A stretch of DNA of 64,000 nt, taken from positions 9,053,496 to 9,117,495 of the forward strand of contig CM034111.1 in the NCBI GenBank assembly GCA_019914945.1, written 5' to 3'. The translations under genes and the position numbers were made by a program. Position 1 is the first letter of the stretch; the number at the start of each line of letters is the position of its first letter. The notes below the pieces were generated by a model. It saw only the letters and a list, made by a program, of their open reading frames with translations. It did not search any database and was not told the origin of the DNA. Of the stretch, positions 45,101 to 57,614 are shown one piece after another. The DNA is from Typha latifolia (Eukaryota > Streptophyta > Magnoliopsida > Poales > Typhaceae).

Positions 45101-48100
45101 GCCACCTCCTACCTCCAATAGCCACTCTACTACACGGCCGTCCACCACCCTCCGACATCGCCACAACGTCAAAAATTACCGTTCTGCCCTCCTTGACCTA
45201 TGTACACTATTTTATTTTTATATTTTCATCCTGATCTCTGATTTAGATAAAACTAGAGCTATTAGAACCCAAACTCATGAGGTTACCTCCACCTAAATTT
45301 TCATAATCATCCTACGGACGAATTGTTCTAAATCTCATCCGTAACACAATTATAAAACTATCCAAAAATGCATTTCCAAGAACAATGCTCTTCAAAGTTT
45401 TACCTAATCTTTAATCCTTAGGTTTCCAATTCTTAAATTTTATAAACTACTTATATGATGTAAGCATTATCATAATATTATTCTTGTGATGCATAATGTT
45501 CTCCAATGCTAAAAAATGAGCGGCAATCTAGTGAGATAAGGTCTAATGATCTCTCAATCACTAGTTATCTGTCTAAGTAAATAAAGAATCCAACCATGAT
45601 TATATATAATCCACACTTTTAAAATGAGCAGTAGCATCTACAGACTTCAAAAATATTATCCCTCATACTTGAGTACACTAAGGTATTAATTGTTTCTCTC
45701 CAATACAAATATTATGTTTTCAAAATAAGTAATTATTCAACAGTCTTATATTTTGTCCTACTATCAGTAATCTTGGACTACTTTTTTTTTCACCTATTTT
45801 TTACTACCCTTATCTATTAATCGAAAAATAAAATCCACACTTTTAAAATGAGCAGTAGCATCTACAGACTTCAAAAATATTATCCCTCATACTTGAGTAC
45901 ACTAAGATATTAATTATTTCTCTCCTAGTTTGTGTACTTTATCCATCACAGGTTAGTGTAGAAATAAATCCACTCCCTGTTTTACTGTCACAGTACAGAG
46001 AGAGAAATCTCTTCCTCTATATATTTTTTATCTCTCCTCCCTCTCTCTCTCTCTCTTTAATCTTTGTTGCAATAATCAAGACGGAGAAAAGAGAGAGAGA
46101 AAGTGAGTATCATAGCCTAAATTCAGAATCATGACCGATCATGTACTCCAATAGATTTGAGATGTACAAAATTTTAACAATAACTATCTAAGTTCACCAT
46201 ATAAAATAACTCAATATAATTAATAATTCTACAAATAAAACTCTCAAGGAAATAAAGGTACAACCAATATCATTCAAATAAAATAAAGGTTATTGATAGT
46301 TCTTAAATGAAAACTAAGATAACTACTACAACTAAAGGTAGGAAAACCAAATTAGTAGAGGTAGAATCCTAATGCACCACGCTTATTCATTAGGCTGATC
46401 AACATCTGAAATATTAAGGGAGTTTAATGAGCTAACAATTTTAGCTCAGTAGATAAATCCACCAAAAACCAAAGCTTGACAATTCATAATAATAGCCAAC
46501 ATGCTCATAATGTGAATAATAAAGCACCAGTAATGATAATGCGAGTAACAAATTGATGATATGTTCTAGTCTCATTATGTGGAACTTCCAAATCTCAACA
46601 AACTTTAAAACTAATTAACCTTGGGCAAAAAGAAGCCCAAGGACCTTGTTTGGGCCAAGGCCATGGCCAGCCTACTCGCTCATCTCTTACCTCAAGAAGG
46701 AAGAGAATATAATGAATGAAGAAATAATCCGATTGACTAGGGGAGTTAGTTACTAGCATCACCATCATCGACGAACCAAATAGATCACAACAGTATGAAG
46801 CTTATGGTTAGGGGAACTTACACAAGATAGAGGAAAGTCGGTTGCGGTGGTGCTTTCTTCCAATTAGGCTATGAAGACAATTACAAGAGAAAACAACAAA
46901 CTCCTCACAAAGAGCGAAGCTCACTTGGGAGGTCAACCGTGACCAATGACGATGACCAGACTAGAGCACAAATCCTTCTGAGGCTGATCTTGACCGAAGT
47001 AGGAGGTTGTAGGGGTGGTGTTCTCAGGTGGATCTAACGTGGCGGGCACAAGGGGAAATCAATAGATAGATGGCTAGCTAGGGAAGGCAGGGAGAAGAGC
47101 TGATGGTGGTGGGGCTCTCATGGGTAGCCTATGTGCGAGGGGCTTGGCCACATGGGTCGATGCTCGACAGCTATGAAATTCTGACCGTCTAAGAAAAGGA
47201 AGAAAGTCATGCAAGCGGAAGGGGAAACTTAGGGCTAAGAGGGATGAGGGAGGAGACTTAAACGATAGTGATAGGGAAAACACTAATCTAACTCAATTTA
47301 TTATTCATACATTCCTAACATATATCAAGAATCTGTAGAAAGTCTGAATACAAAAATGTACATCATGATGTTTGTGATCCAATCGCTCTGACCTCATATT
47401 GTTTGGATATCGTGATAATATTTTTATGATTATTTTTCCCAATCTGCACAAATTATAAATTTTAAATTTCTAATATTTATGAACTTAGGCAAACTCATAC
47501 TCGGGCTCAATTTACACTTAAAACGTATCATTGGCCGGCAAAATTTGATGATGAAGCCAAAAATACGAAATCGAGGTTATACAACTATATACACCATTAA
47601 ATTGAAATTAACTATACAAAGTGGGAGAGGACTCACCGAGATAAAGCGTGGTGGTCTTTCCTTGCTCTGGCAATGCTTCAGCATCTGACTCCGACAACGT
47701 ACGCTTCGACAATGGGAAAAGAAAAAGAAATAGAGGAAGAGAAATAGGATGATGGCAGGCCTGTGGATGAAAAGGAAAATTGAGAGGCTTTTAAAGAGGA
47801 AGACTTTAGGGTTTGCATGATTTTGATCGTTAGGTATTTGTGGTATCGAAATGACTTCTAAGGGGATAAGAAGAAGATAAATAGGGATGACGTGCCTAGC
47901 ATGTGCCCCTAATTTGTTTTTTCTTAATTTTTGGATATTATAGAGAGGGAGGAAGAGAGCAAATGAAAGAGAGGAGAGGCTAGCGATTGAGAGAGTAGAG
48001 AGAGGGGGCTAAGAGAGAGAAAGGATAGAAAAAACATCAAATAAAAAAATACATACCTGGGGTCGTCGAATCTTAGTTAGAGGAGCTCGCTAGATGTTGA

Positions 48101-51100
48101 TAGAGGCCAAATCCTTGTTGGGTGGTCGTCGAAGTCATTGGAAGAGAATCAAAGAGATAGAGAGAAAAAGATAAAGTGAATTTTCTCTTTTCAATAGGCT
48201 TGGGGACATTAGATAATTGATGTCCCAGGTAGGATATGGCTAAAATACTTCTCAAATCCAACTCACTTAATTAAAATCACCCTCAGGTAGTATCGGTCTA
48301 TAATTGGTTTCAAATAGGTATCCGGATCGGTTGAAACTTGGATCCTTGGATCCAACTATCCTCACACCAAGTCCTTTGTCTCCAAAACTTACTTGCAAAT
48401 ACATTTCAAACAACTCCCAAGTTTCCTTAGCAAAACGTTAGTTAACAAGAAGACGTTAAACAAACTCAACATCTTGATTACATCAAGGTTAGTTGTTTGT
48501 CTCAATGAGAGAAGTTTCCTTAGCAAAACTGTAGTTAACAAGAAGACATTAAACCAACTCAACATCTTGATTACATCAAGGTTAGTTGTTAGTCTCAGTG
48601 AGAGAGATCATCCTTCGCCAAGAATTGTTTAGCAGTTCTTGACATAATTGGCAATTTCCATAACACAAGCCAACCTGTCTAAGACTATGTGAGCCTAGTC
48701 GGCTTAGGGCTAAGGAATTGTAAGTGGGCTCAGGTTAAGGAACTTGTAGATAGACTAACAGGTGACATGGCCCACAAAACTGAACATGGCAATAGGCTAA
48801 GGAACTTGTAGATAGACTAACATGTGACATCCCTCAGGTCTCTTTAGATAGTCATGGATGGTCACGCCAGCGATGTACCGGCAAATGGCACGAGGGGTGC
48901 TGCATCACACCCCTCCTAATAGTTCCGTCGCTCGCCATCGAGCTACCCATTGCCGATCACTGTCCGTTGCCAGTTGCCGTCGCCGATCGCCGATCGCCTG
49001 GATTTGGATCTACAACTTAGGTTTTAACCGATAACCTTATATATATCTCTATCTCTCTCTCTCTCTCTCGATTTCTCTCTCCTTCTCCCTCGGGCTAGGG
49101 CACCCGACGAGCTTGGGCGACAGCGACGGCGAAGGCGAAGGTGAGTATCTCTTTTTTTTCTCCTCTTATGGCAAGTGTTGCGGCACGTGCCGTGCCTGTG
49201 GCACGACCATCGTTGCACAGTAGTAGGAGCTAAGCCCACAAATTAGCAGCTAGCCTAGCAAGAGTGGGAATTGATAGGACAACCAAATTAGGGCCTCACC
49301 AAGCGTCCGTATGATATGAGTAATACTCCACAAGGCACACCTAATGAGCCAATTGATAGGCTTGGATAGGAAGGTAGGGTTGGGGGAATGGTCAACTTGA
49401 AAGCAAGTGGGATATCAAAGAGCCATGAGTTGAACATCAAACAACATTTGTGCTCATCCGCGATGGCCTTATGGAGGCTAGGGTTGGTGGGAAATGTCAA
49501 CTTGAAAGCAAATGGGATATCAAAGAGCCATGGGTTGAGCATCAAACAACAGTTGCACCCATCCATGATGGCCTTTATGGAGGCCAACACGCATCTTGAC
49601 CAGGGAATCGAAATTGGAGCTTGATAGAGGGAGTGCGAGCTCGTCGGAATCGAAGTGAGAAGAGCGGTGAAGTTTTCCCATCAGAGTTAAAAGAGAGGAG
49701 CTAGAAAGAGGAGTGTGAGCTCGATGGAGTCGGAATGTGAGACAAGATCATTTTCTCATCAGAGTCGAAAGAAAAAGGAAAACTACTAGGGTTTTCTGAC
49801 TTTCTCCCTCAATTAGCGTGGGAAACAACTATAGGGTTTTTCTCCTCAATTCCATTTAACCTTTAATAGGTGGAGGCTTCAAATGCGACATATTTGACTG
49901 TATCTCACCATATTGGTCCCACATTGGCAGAGCCATATTGGAAAGTATTGTTTTCAATTCAGAGACTCTTTTAGCTGTATCCAATACGTATCATAGCCGT
50001 ATCAATATCTAATACATATCAAATATGCATAAAACACTCCAAATGAAGTATCCATGTTTCATAGGCTACAATACACCAACAATCTTACGGAGTCACATTA
50101 TGCCTCAACTGAGCAAGTGGAGGCCCCATCCCGAGGATTTTCTTAGCAAGATTCCTCTGATTGGTAGACTTTCTTTCTTTGTGATATTCTTTAATTCCAA
50201 GAGTAACTTTTTTTTTAAATCATGTTTGCTTATGAATGGTGCTCATATCTAAGGTCAGACAGCAGTTTGTGGTTCTAGTTGTAATGCATATTGACTTAAA
50301 ATCATAAGTTGCATGCACCTGATTTTCACATGTAAAGGTAATTCCCAAAATTATTACCGAGTCTTGGATGTCTTGAAGGTCATTGCACTTAAGGCTCTTG
50401 TTATCTTTCTTATCCTACATCCTTAAAAGAATATCCTATTGGCATGCAGATGGACACCAGCTTTCAATGCCCAAAGTGGAGAAGGAAATTGAATCTGCTT
50501 TGCTTGAGCAAATGGACCTGCAGACTAAAGAATTACTGCTCCCATTTCAGTGCTTCTGCAGCAGAAGAGGGGTATGCAAGCCATTTATCTGACAAGAACA
50601 TCTTAAGCAAATATGTTAAGTTATGCTATCAGTAAGAATGAGCCCTACAACTTATTGTATCAACTTCTTGTGTGTTAAAGTATCAGCTATGAAGATTAGC
50701 AATGTCGTGAAAATTAATCATAATTGCTTTCCATCTCCAAATAGTTTACTTTCTGTATTATTAGTTAAGATTGGTCTTAGTTGCAGTATTCCTATGTTAG
50801 CTCACATTTGTTTGCCTCATTGGGCAGCAAGTTCCATGTCAGTCACATTCAGTCAGCATAGTTGATGTTCAAGAAGTCAGAAGGGACAGATAATTTTGTG
50901 GACCGTATTAGATATTATGTAACTGTGGTTCTTGCTTGAAGCAGCCACTACTAGCAAGCAATGCAAGAGACAGGAGTTCAATTCTGTTTATAAATGGACA
51001 AAGATTTTTTTCTCGTCAAGTTATCCAGATTCATGATTTTGAGATCTTTTTCCTTTCAATCATAATTAGTTAATGGGGCATAGATTTGAATGCCCAAAAT

Positions 51101-54100
51101 TCCTACCATTCCTGGTTTCAAGTAGGATTAATAAATACCAAGGCTGTCTTGGAAGCTTTGTACAAAAAAGACCACTTATTCTCTTATCTATATAAAAGTA
51201 ACCTCCTTTTCTTGTAGCAAGTGTCATATATTTCTTGATATTATAGAAAATATGAATTTTATTTTAATCTAATTGCTATTTGATTTGGGTGTCTTCATGA
51301 TTTTAATGTTGCTTCATCTTCTGCAAATGCAGTTGCAGTGCAAGGAAGTTATTTTGGATGAAATAAATGTACCAAAAGCTATTGCAGATTTTGTCATGCA
51401 CCAAGCTATCGACAAGCTAATATTGGGAGCATCATCGAGGAATATTTTCACTAGGTGCCAATCTTTTAAATGTTGTACTTTTGTATATATCTCTTTCTTT
51501 TCTACCAGATATTACCATGACTAGAATTCTTAAATACTTTAATATTGGGAGCATCATCGAGGAATATTTTCGCTAGGTGCCAATCTTTTAAATGTTGTAC
51601 TTTTGTATATATCTCTTTCTTTTCTACCAGATATTACCATGACTAGAATTCTTAATACTTTGATTGATGAGTTGTTAACTTAGTGTCAAATGTTACAGAA
51701 CATTTAAGCAAGTGGATGTGCCGACATATGTTTCTAAGATTGCACCAGATTTTTGCTCCGTATATGTTATATCAAAGGGGAAGATATCTTCAATGCGGCC
51801 AGCCACTCGCCCAAATGATGTTCATGCAGATGGAACAGTTAATGATTTTGTAGTTGACGGGAATCCCTTCCAATCTGTCAAAAGTTTGTCTCTACTTTTT
51901 ATTAAAATTAATAGTATTTTTCCTATTGTTTTCTTTGATTTTATTCTAATTGAGTTCAATGTATGTAAAATTTTACAGGTGATCCTGTTGGTACAGACCA
52001 TGGTGAAGGTTCTGTCAGGTTAAGAGACTACAATCTATTTTCTTGACATATCAAGGACTTAGATTTATCACATAAATTTCTAATTAGCATATACTTGCAA
52101 ATGCAATCAAAGTTGGTCTGAGTTCTCATGTTGTGAGTATAGCAAAGTTTTCTGCATAGTTATTAACAATTTTTACATGATAATAAATAAAACTCATGGA
52201 TCTTAAACATCCAAGTTTCCCATTGGTGAAAATGTGAAGTTGCCAAAGAGTCATATATGTGACTTCATCCTATGACAAATTGGTTTTATACACCTTAGCA
52301 GGCCATCCACATATAGTAAAAACAAAGTCAGAAAGATGACATCTTGATAAACTTAAATCTAGATGTTTAAGAGACAAGCATTGTATTAGAGTGTAGGTGT
52401 TTTGGCAGTTTTGCTCATGTAAGTTGGATGTTATTTGAATGAGACAGCTTTTTGATACTCAGCAATAACCTTCATACAATGTGATAAAGAGCACACAAAA
52501 TATTTCGGCCTCTCGGAATAATTTACATATTTAGTTGGTTTATGTATGCTTAAATCCTGTTTTGACTGATGTAAATATGAATATCACTTTTCAGATCCTC
52601 TGAATAGTTGCGTAACATCCTAGGTTTCACAGGAACTGCTAGTAATATATGTATGATATGCCCCTTTTGATGCAATTCTTGTTATGGCCTTTCTTGTTCT
52701 TCAATTCAACTTCCTAATGCCTGTCTTTTCAATTTGTACCAAATTTTCATCAGGTCTGTATTGGTTCATGCTGCCAGAGTTGGGAATATCGGGAATAATG
52801 GGTCTGAAAAGACCAACAACGGGGAAGTTGGTCAAAGTATCAAGTGGTCCAACCAAGATGAAGGGCATCTCGACTATTCATATCAGAGTATGTTGTCATG
52901 TCCTAGCCCAAGTAGGCCAGATGTTGATCTCGCAGACAATTATTACCTTCTAGAATCGATCTATTATGGGAGGCCCCAATCACCTTTGCCATATGGGAGA
53001 CATGAACATACTAATGAGGATGTGCCACGCAAAAACTCTGAGTTAAATAGGGATAGTGGTTCCCATTCAAGTGGTGCTGTGGCAAATGGATACGAGGGTT
53101 CATCTCCGGTACCATGGGAGAAAACTATGATGTCTAATCATTCAACAGTATGATTTTCTGCTGGCACTTTTTTCCCTTCTCTGCTCCCTAATATCTGAAT
53201 CTGCATTACAGTTTCTCCATATAACCAAGAACATTAGCTGTCATATTAGTAATCAGTACCATGGTCTAACCTATTTTGCATATACTGATATTCATCCGCA
53301 TGGAGGAATTACATAGTGTCTCTTACATCTTAAATTCTTTCAGATACAAGTTAATCTGGATTTTTTTTTCAAAAGAACAAGTTAGTCTGGATAAGTTAAC
53401 GACTTGCAGTGTTGCATATCTATACTTCTCAAAGATGTCATTAAATATTTATGAATTAATTATGGAAATTTTAGGACCAAATCTAAAATGCTAAATTGAA
53501 GGTCATATCCATGTGGTGGCAGCCTATTATCTTTATAACTGATATGACAAACTTCTTGCATTGCTGTTTATCTAATCCATATTTTTGCTTGAATCTTCAA
53601 GATTATTCTTATTTTTTTCCCCAAGTATGTGAAATTATAATATCATTGAAATATTTAAATTACTAACTACTATTTGGTAGGAAACTATGGAAGACAAACT
53701 GAGACAATTGGAGCTTGAATTGAAGAAAAGTGACGAAATGCTTGATGATAGTGATGATGAGGTATATATACATAGGATAGCATATAGTACCTATGCATTG
53801 CCACCTATTGACTTGTGTGTGGTGCTCATAAATAACATACTACTGCAAATACAGATTTATTTTAGGAAGCCTGGTGGACAGTTGAGAATGGGAGGAAATG
53901 AGAGCAGGCTGTCCGTGGCAGAGATGGAGCAGAGTTCACAGGCATTGCTTGATACAGAGAAAAATCAAGTGCTTGAGGTCATGGAGAAGAAAAAATTTCT
54001 AGAAGGTTTCTCTTCAAATATCCAGTATAGAAGATACAGGATTGAAGAACTTAAGAAAGCATCAGAAAATTTTTCAAATGAGCTAAAGATTGGAGAGGGA

Positions 54101-56425
54101 GCTTATGGACCTGTTTACAAGTCTAGACTAGACCATACTCTTGTTGCAATCAAGATTCTTAAAGGTGAAGGAGAGGAAGGAATGAAACAATTTCAACAGG
54201 AGGTATGTTAAAAATTAGTCTTCTTTTTCCTTTTTCTCTGAAATTTCATGCATACTATCTGCTGCTTTCTATAACTGTGAATCTCGTATTATTCTTTTAC
54301 TTCATGTCATGCACTAATACTGCCTAGTTCAAGGATTGCCTTATCAGTAGACCTTGTTGGCATACCTTAGGATGTCACTGGCACACTGGCACGCCTTTCT
54401 AACACATTTTCTAAGGTTTTTATAGATATTTTAGGTTCTCATATATGTATTAATACCTACATTAGAATAGTACTAAAACTTTAGATGTATATAGCATGAC
54501 TCTTATGAATGATAGATCTGGGAAAATGGAATTGGATCTATTATTTCTACATCCCAAATTTGTTTCTGAAGTGTAAAACCAAGGAAATGCTTTAAAGAAT
54601 AAAAGGAAATTTTACCTTTCGATAGAATTTGAAGAAAAAAATCATAAAATCTCTCCTAGATCTCCACTCTTTTTCCTCTTATTCTTATCTAATTCCCACT
54701 TTCTATCTGGGAAAGGTGCTGCCACAAAGAGACTCATTTTGGGTCTCTTTGATTTGATTTAATGGGTTTCAAGCTGCACATAATGGGTGTTGCCCAATAT
54801 GACATAGACTGACACCGCAGGCCTACTAGTCAGCATAGTCAGCAGGACCTGGCACAGGGTCATGCTATTCATCTGCATAGCTCCGCACCTGGCACCACAG
54901 GATCGTGCCATCAGCACTCCACATGCTAGGTGCGAGTAGGTCATCGGCATGCCAACCAAGATTTTAGTTGGCACAAACAAAAACTTATTATGTAGTTGGA
55001 AAGTGAAAAAAAAAACAACAGAAAACAACTAATCTAATAATAAAGAACACATTGGTAGGTGCCAGTATCTACCAATTAGACCTCTAAAATATTCATTAAA
55101 GAAAGCTCATATTTATTCACTGTCAGGTAGAGGTTCTCAGTTGTATCCGCCATCCAAATATGGTCCTTCTTCTTGGTGCTTGCCCTGAGTATGGATGCCT
55201 TGTATACGAGTACATGGCCTATGGCAGTCTTGAGGATCGTCTTCTCTGTCGATCTGCCACTCCACCGCTTTCTTGGCAACTCCGTTTCAAGATTGCAGCT
55301 GAGATAACCACCGGCCTCCTCTTTCTCCATCAGACAAAGCCTGAGCCGATTGTTCACCGTGACCTCAAGCCTGGAAACATCCTCCTTGACCACAATTTCG
55401 TCAGCAAGATTTCAGATGTTGGTCTCGCGCGCCTTATTCCAAAATCTGTTGCAGACTCCATCACTCAGTACCACATGACTGCTGCAGCTGGAACTTTCTG
55501 TTACATAGATCCAGAATATCAGAAAACTGGAATGGTGAGCACCAAATCTGATATATATGCACTTGGAATCATCTTTCTCCAGCTGATCACTGGACAGCCT
55601 CCTATGGGACTTGCACATAATGTTTATAATGCTCTGGAGATGGGAAGCATTTGTGATCTCTTTGATCCTAAAGTGCCGGATTGGCCGATAGAGGAGACAG
55701 TGAAGTTTGCGAAGCTAGCCCTGAAGTGTGCGGAGCTCCGGCGTAGAGATCGCCCAGATTTAGGTTCAGAAGTGTTGCCTGAGCTGAACCAGCTGCGTGC
55801 ATTGGCTGTATCAACAGAAGATGCATCATGTAGTCATCATATCCAGCATTCAGTAAGCTACAAGGTAACAACATATTCTGACTTTGTTTCTTGTCACCAC
55901 CAAAATTAACATTACTGAAAAAAAGGCTTTTCGTTGACATATTTGGAACGAATGTCTGCCATTATTAGTTCGTGAGGAATATTCTTAGTGTTGTTCCTTC
56001 TCTTACTAAGATGCTCTTCTCTGCTCCTTTTCAATTTTCTGAAAAGAAAAAAAAATAAGGACCACTTGATGTGCATTTTGGTCAAAAATAGAACAAGAAC
56101 CTGAGATGGTATTTTCTGAATATACCTCAGGACTCAATTACTAAATGTGTCAAAAAGAGGAGGTTTTCAGCAAATAGACTAAACTGTAGGTGGTGAAATG
56201 CAGAAAACTTTCTTTTTTCCCCTTCATACTGAAACCCTAATTTAATTTGGTCATCCAATCATTAAGTTCTTAATTTTATTATATTTTTTACAATTGAATG
56301 TAGGATCTTTTACTTGACGCTTATATTCTTCCAAATTGTTGCAGGAACGGGTCAGGAGCCGTGGATCTGTGATGTCACAGATTCTTGATAATGAAAACAT
56401 GAATTATTCATCATTCATTATATGA
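39167..56425 (+). CDS. USP-domain receptor-like cytoplasmic kinase (RLCK-IX / PUB-kinase type without U-box)
   Basis: Ten exons join in phase: 39167-39347, 50450-50571, 51333-51454, 51699-51883, 51979-52018, 52754-53147, 53681-53761, 53855-54202, 55127-55864 and 56345-56425. They encode 763 residues. The N terminus is a universal-stress-protein domain (about 10-150; [44 protein letters not shown]). A low-complexity linker and a charged, probably coiled-coil region (about 350-440) follow. The kinase (about 448-715) has the loop [18 protein letters not shown] with the ATP lysine, [12 protein letters not shown] and [24 protein letters not shown] is replaced by DVG, usual in this family. Relatives often end in an E3 U-box. 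Here only a tail of about 20 residues follows ([12 protein letters not shown]) before the stop. A cytoplasmic Ser/Thr kinase is expected. Substrate is unknown. Intron 1 is 11.1 kb. Confidence 0.9.
39990..40370 (-). pseudogene. Possible LINE / RNase H-like retroelement fragment
   Basis: The minus-strand frame at 40367-40185 contains [15 protein letters not shown]. This resembles the W-x-x-RN-x-x-F block found after the reverse transcriptase in plant LINEs and in related RNase H-like proteins. Flanking DNA to 39990 has similar base composition but no clear frame. It lies in intron 1 of the USP kinase. No ends were found. Confidence 0.4.
40970..42710 (+). mobile_element. hAT-like family A copy 5, nested in copy 4
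   Basis: It begins CAAGGTTCCAAGTATCCAGA and ends GGCTGAAATTGGGAACCATA. The flanks TATATACT (40962-40969) and TATATACC (42711-42718) match at 7 of 8 bases. Left and right family A subterminal blocks are clear. The middle is interrupted by about 960 bp of unrelated sequence (about 41338-42300). Confidence 0.72.
41338..42300. mobile_element. Probable insertion, LTR-like, inside family A copy 5
   Basis: Sequence from TGTGAGCATCATC to GATTTGCATCA breaks the CT-rich centre of family A copy 5. It has TG and CA ends and a composition unlike the host element, suggesting a solo LTR. I could not confirm a target duplication. It contains a 131-bp tandem duplication (TATGGTAAGC at 41487 and 41618). Confidence 0.4.
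42870..43566 (-). mobile_element. Diverged solo LTR related to the gypsy element
   Basis: It shares with the LTRs at 13739 and 19819 the block TTTGGATATGTTGTT and the CAATAATCAATAATC region seen in the nested LTR. It also has a GTTCGAACGGCC motif and ends CCGTATCA. The left boundary is not clear and no target duplication was seen. No internal coding region is present. Confidence 0.55.
43567..45610. other. AT-rich sequence without recognised features
   Basis: I see no gene or bounded element. Sequence near 44525-45100 has a composition shift and LTR-like character (GTGAACCGGGTCAG), but no paired ends were found. Confidence 0.35.
45611..45925. repeat. Direct repeat of about 90 bp, 223 bp apart
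   Basis: The block CCACACTTTTAAAATGAGCAGTAGC to ATTAATTGTTTCTCTCC occurs at about 45612-45702 and again at 45835-45925 with very few differences. Sequence between the copies is unrelated AT-rich DNA. Confidence 0.85.
45926..48418. other. Unassigned interior of the large hAT-like copy
   Basis: A CT/GA-rich patch lies near 46030-46100 and again near 47935-48020. The sequence is otherwise unrecognised. Minus-strand open frames at 47074-47283 and 48073-48261 have no known family. Confidence 0.35.
48419..48604. repeat. 93-bp tandem duplication
   Basis: The unit AGTTTCCTTAGCAAAAC through AGGTTAGTTGTTTGTCTCAATGAG occurs twice back to back (48419 and 48512), with a few substitutions. It lies just outside the right end of the large hAT-like copy, in intron 1 of the USP-kinase gene. 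Confidence 0.85.
48725..49260. other. Possible LTR fragment with short direct repeat
   Basis: AGGAACTTGTAGATAGACTAAC occurs twice about 65 bp apart (near 48739 and 48800). GTGACATCCCTCAGG and GC-rich sequence with a CT tract (49052-49070) follow. This composition resembles plant LTRs starting TGTGACATCC. No matching end was identified. Confidence 0.3.
49388..49590. repeat. 105-bp tandem duplication
   Basis: GTCAACTTGAAAGCAAGTGGGATATC begins copies at 49391 and 49496, each ending near GATGGCCTT...ATGGAGGC. The two copies differ at scattered positions. It lies in intron 1 of the USP-kinase gene. Confidence 0.85.
51419..51661 (+). repeat. Tandem duplication covering the end of exon 3 and its splice donor in the USP-kinase gene
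   Basis: The segment 51419-51540, which starts in exon 3 (AATATTGGGAGCATCATCGAGG) and includes the donor AG|GTGCC, is repeated at 51541-51661. The second copy differs by an A-to-G change (TTTTCACTAG to TTTTCGCTAG) and a one-base deletion near the end. A second potential GT donor is therefore present. Confidence 0.9.
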
Positions 56426-57614
56426 GATAGACACGAAAATATTTTCATATACAGAGGATGTATTCCAGTCTTGTTGTACATAGTAAACCAATGTATTTTT
56501 TTTTTTAAAAAAATCTTTGGTTTACCTTTTAATCTTTACGGTCTGCAAATTAATATACTTGGTTACAGTTTGATCAATAGATTATCTTTTAAAGGGTATG
56601 CAGAAGTCCTGTGTTTCCTGTTCTGAATCTTTTTTTTTATAGTGATGGAAATGGTATTCGTTTCTTGAAGAAAATTGATTTCACTTCACTTGTTCTTCCT
56701 GTTCAGGAAATCGAGAATGAAAGTATATCCTTTCTTGGCTTATTAGTCTTGTGCTTCCAATTTTCAAACAAGATGGCAGCAAAAGTAGTACTGTTTTTAT
56801 GTATGTAGTAAGCAAATTATAACCATAGTGCAGCCACATTAATTTGAACAAACTGATCCCTATTTTCTTCTAGTTCTTACCAGTAGTTCTAATATTGCTG
56901 TTTTAGTTTCATAGTTGTCATTCCCAAGATTTACTTATAATCAATCATACCAACTACTATTGATTGAATTCCATCCCTTGGCGTAGTCCCTCGCCGTTAT
57001 CTACTCCACATGTAAATAGATTGCCTCTCGGTTTAAGGTTTGCAACCGAGCTATGGATCATTGTTCTGTTGTCGATGTAGCTCCTTCGAAGTGCTTCAAG
57101 ATATTTGCGGAAGTAGGTAAACACTCTGAACAAATTTTTGCTTCTCATATTTGATTATAGAAGTAAGCTCCTTGTTCACTTCAGGGATCATTGTTCTGTT
57201 GTGTTGGTTGGATGCCTTTGTGAATGCATCTGGGATCCTTGTATAGAGTGTGTAAGGAATGCCTTTAGTTTATATTAGGTGAATCTGAAAGTAACTTCCA
57301 TTTCCTCAATTTTGTGCATGCCGTTCGAACCCCACTTAATCACATTCATTTGAAAGAAAACTAGACTATTTCTTTCGCCAACTCGAACGGCATCTAAACT
57401 CACATACATGAAAAGAGGGATACAAGTGATTTTGTCTATGAATATCCAGCAAATATGATCCATGAGGATGATCAAAAACCCACATTACGATAGGTTTCGA
57501 AACAATATATTGCACATCCCAATTACAAGGAGATCCATAGAAAGAATGACCCAGGAGAAAGCTGCTCATTAGGAAAGAAAAATAACTAACATTGAGCAGC
57601 AGTAGAATTCCTTT

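Larger units (their letters stand above)
40395..48348 (+). mobile_element. Large hAT-like family A copy 4, 8 kb with nested insertions
   Basis: The left end CAAGGTTCTAAAACTC and the right end GTTGAAACTTGGATCCTTG are inverted repeats of the family A type. The flanking 8-bp repeat GATCCAAC (40387-40394 and 48349-48356) is perfect. The left 250 bp share family A subterminal words (ACTAAAAAAACAATACATATCAG). The interior contains family A copy 5, a gypsy-type LTR at about 42870-43566 and several local duplications. Minus-strand frames at 42874-42683 and 40960-40620 could be the decayed end of a transposase, but I cannot confirm this. Confidence 0.6.

Noticed and set aside
54300..55080. Possible extra exon in the intron before the kinase C-lobe
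   Set aside because: No frame matches kinase sequence and exons 8 and 9 join perfectly without it. The GC-richer part (54830-54970) is probably a repeat.
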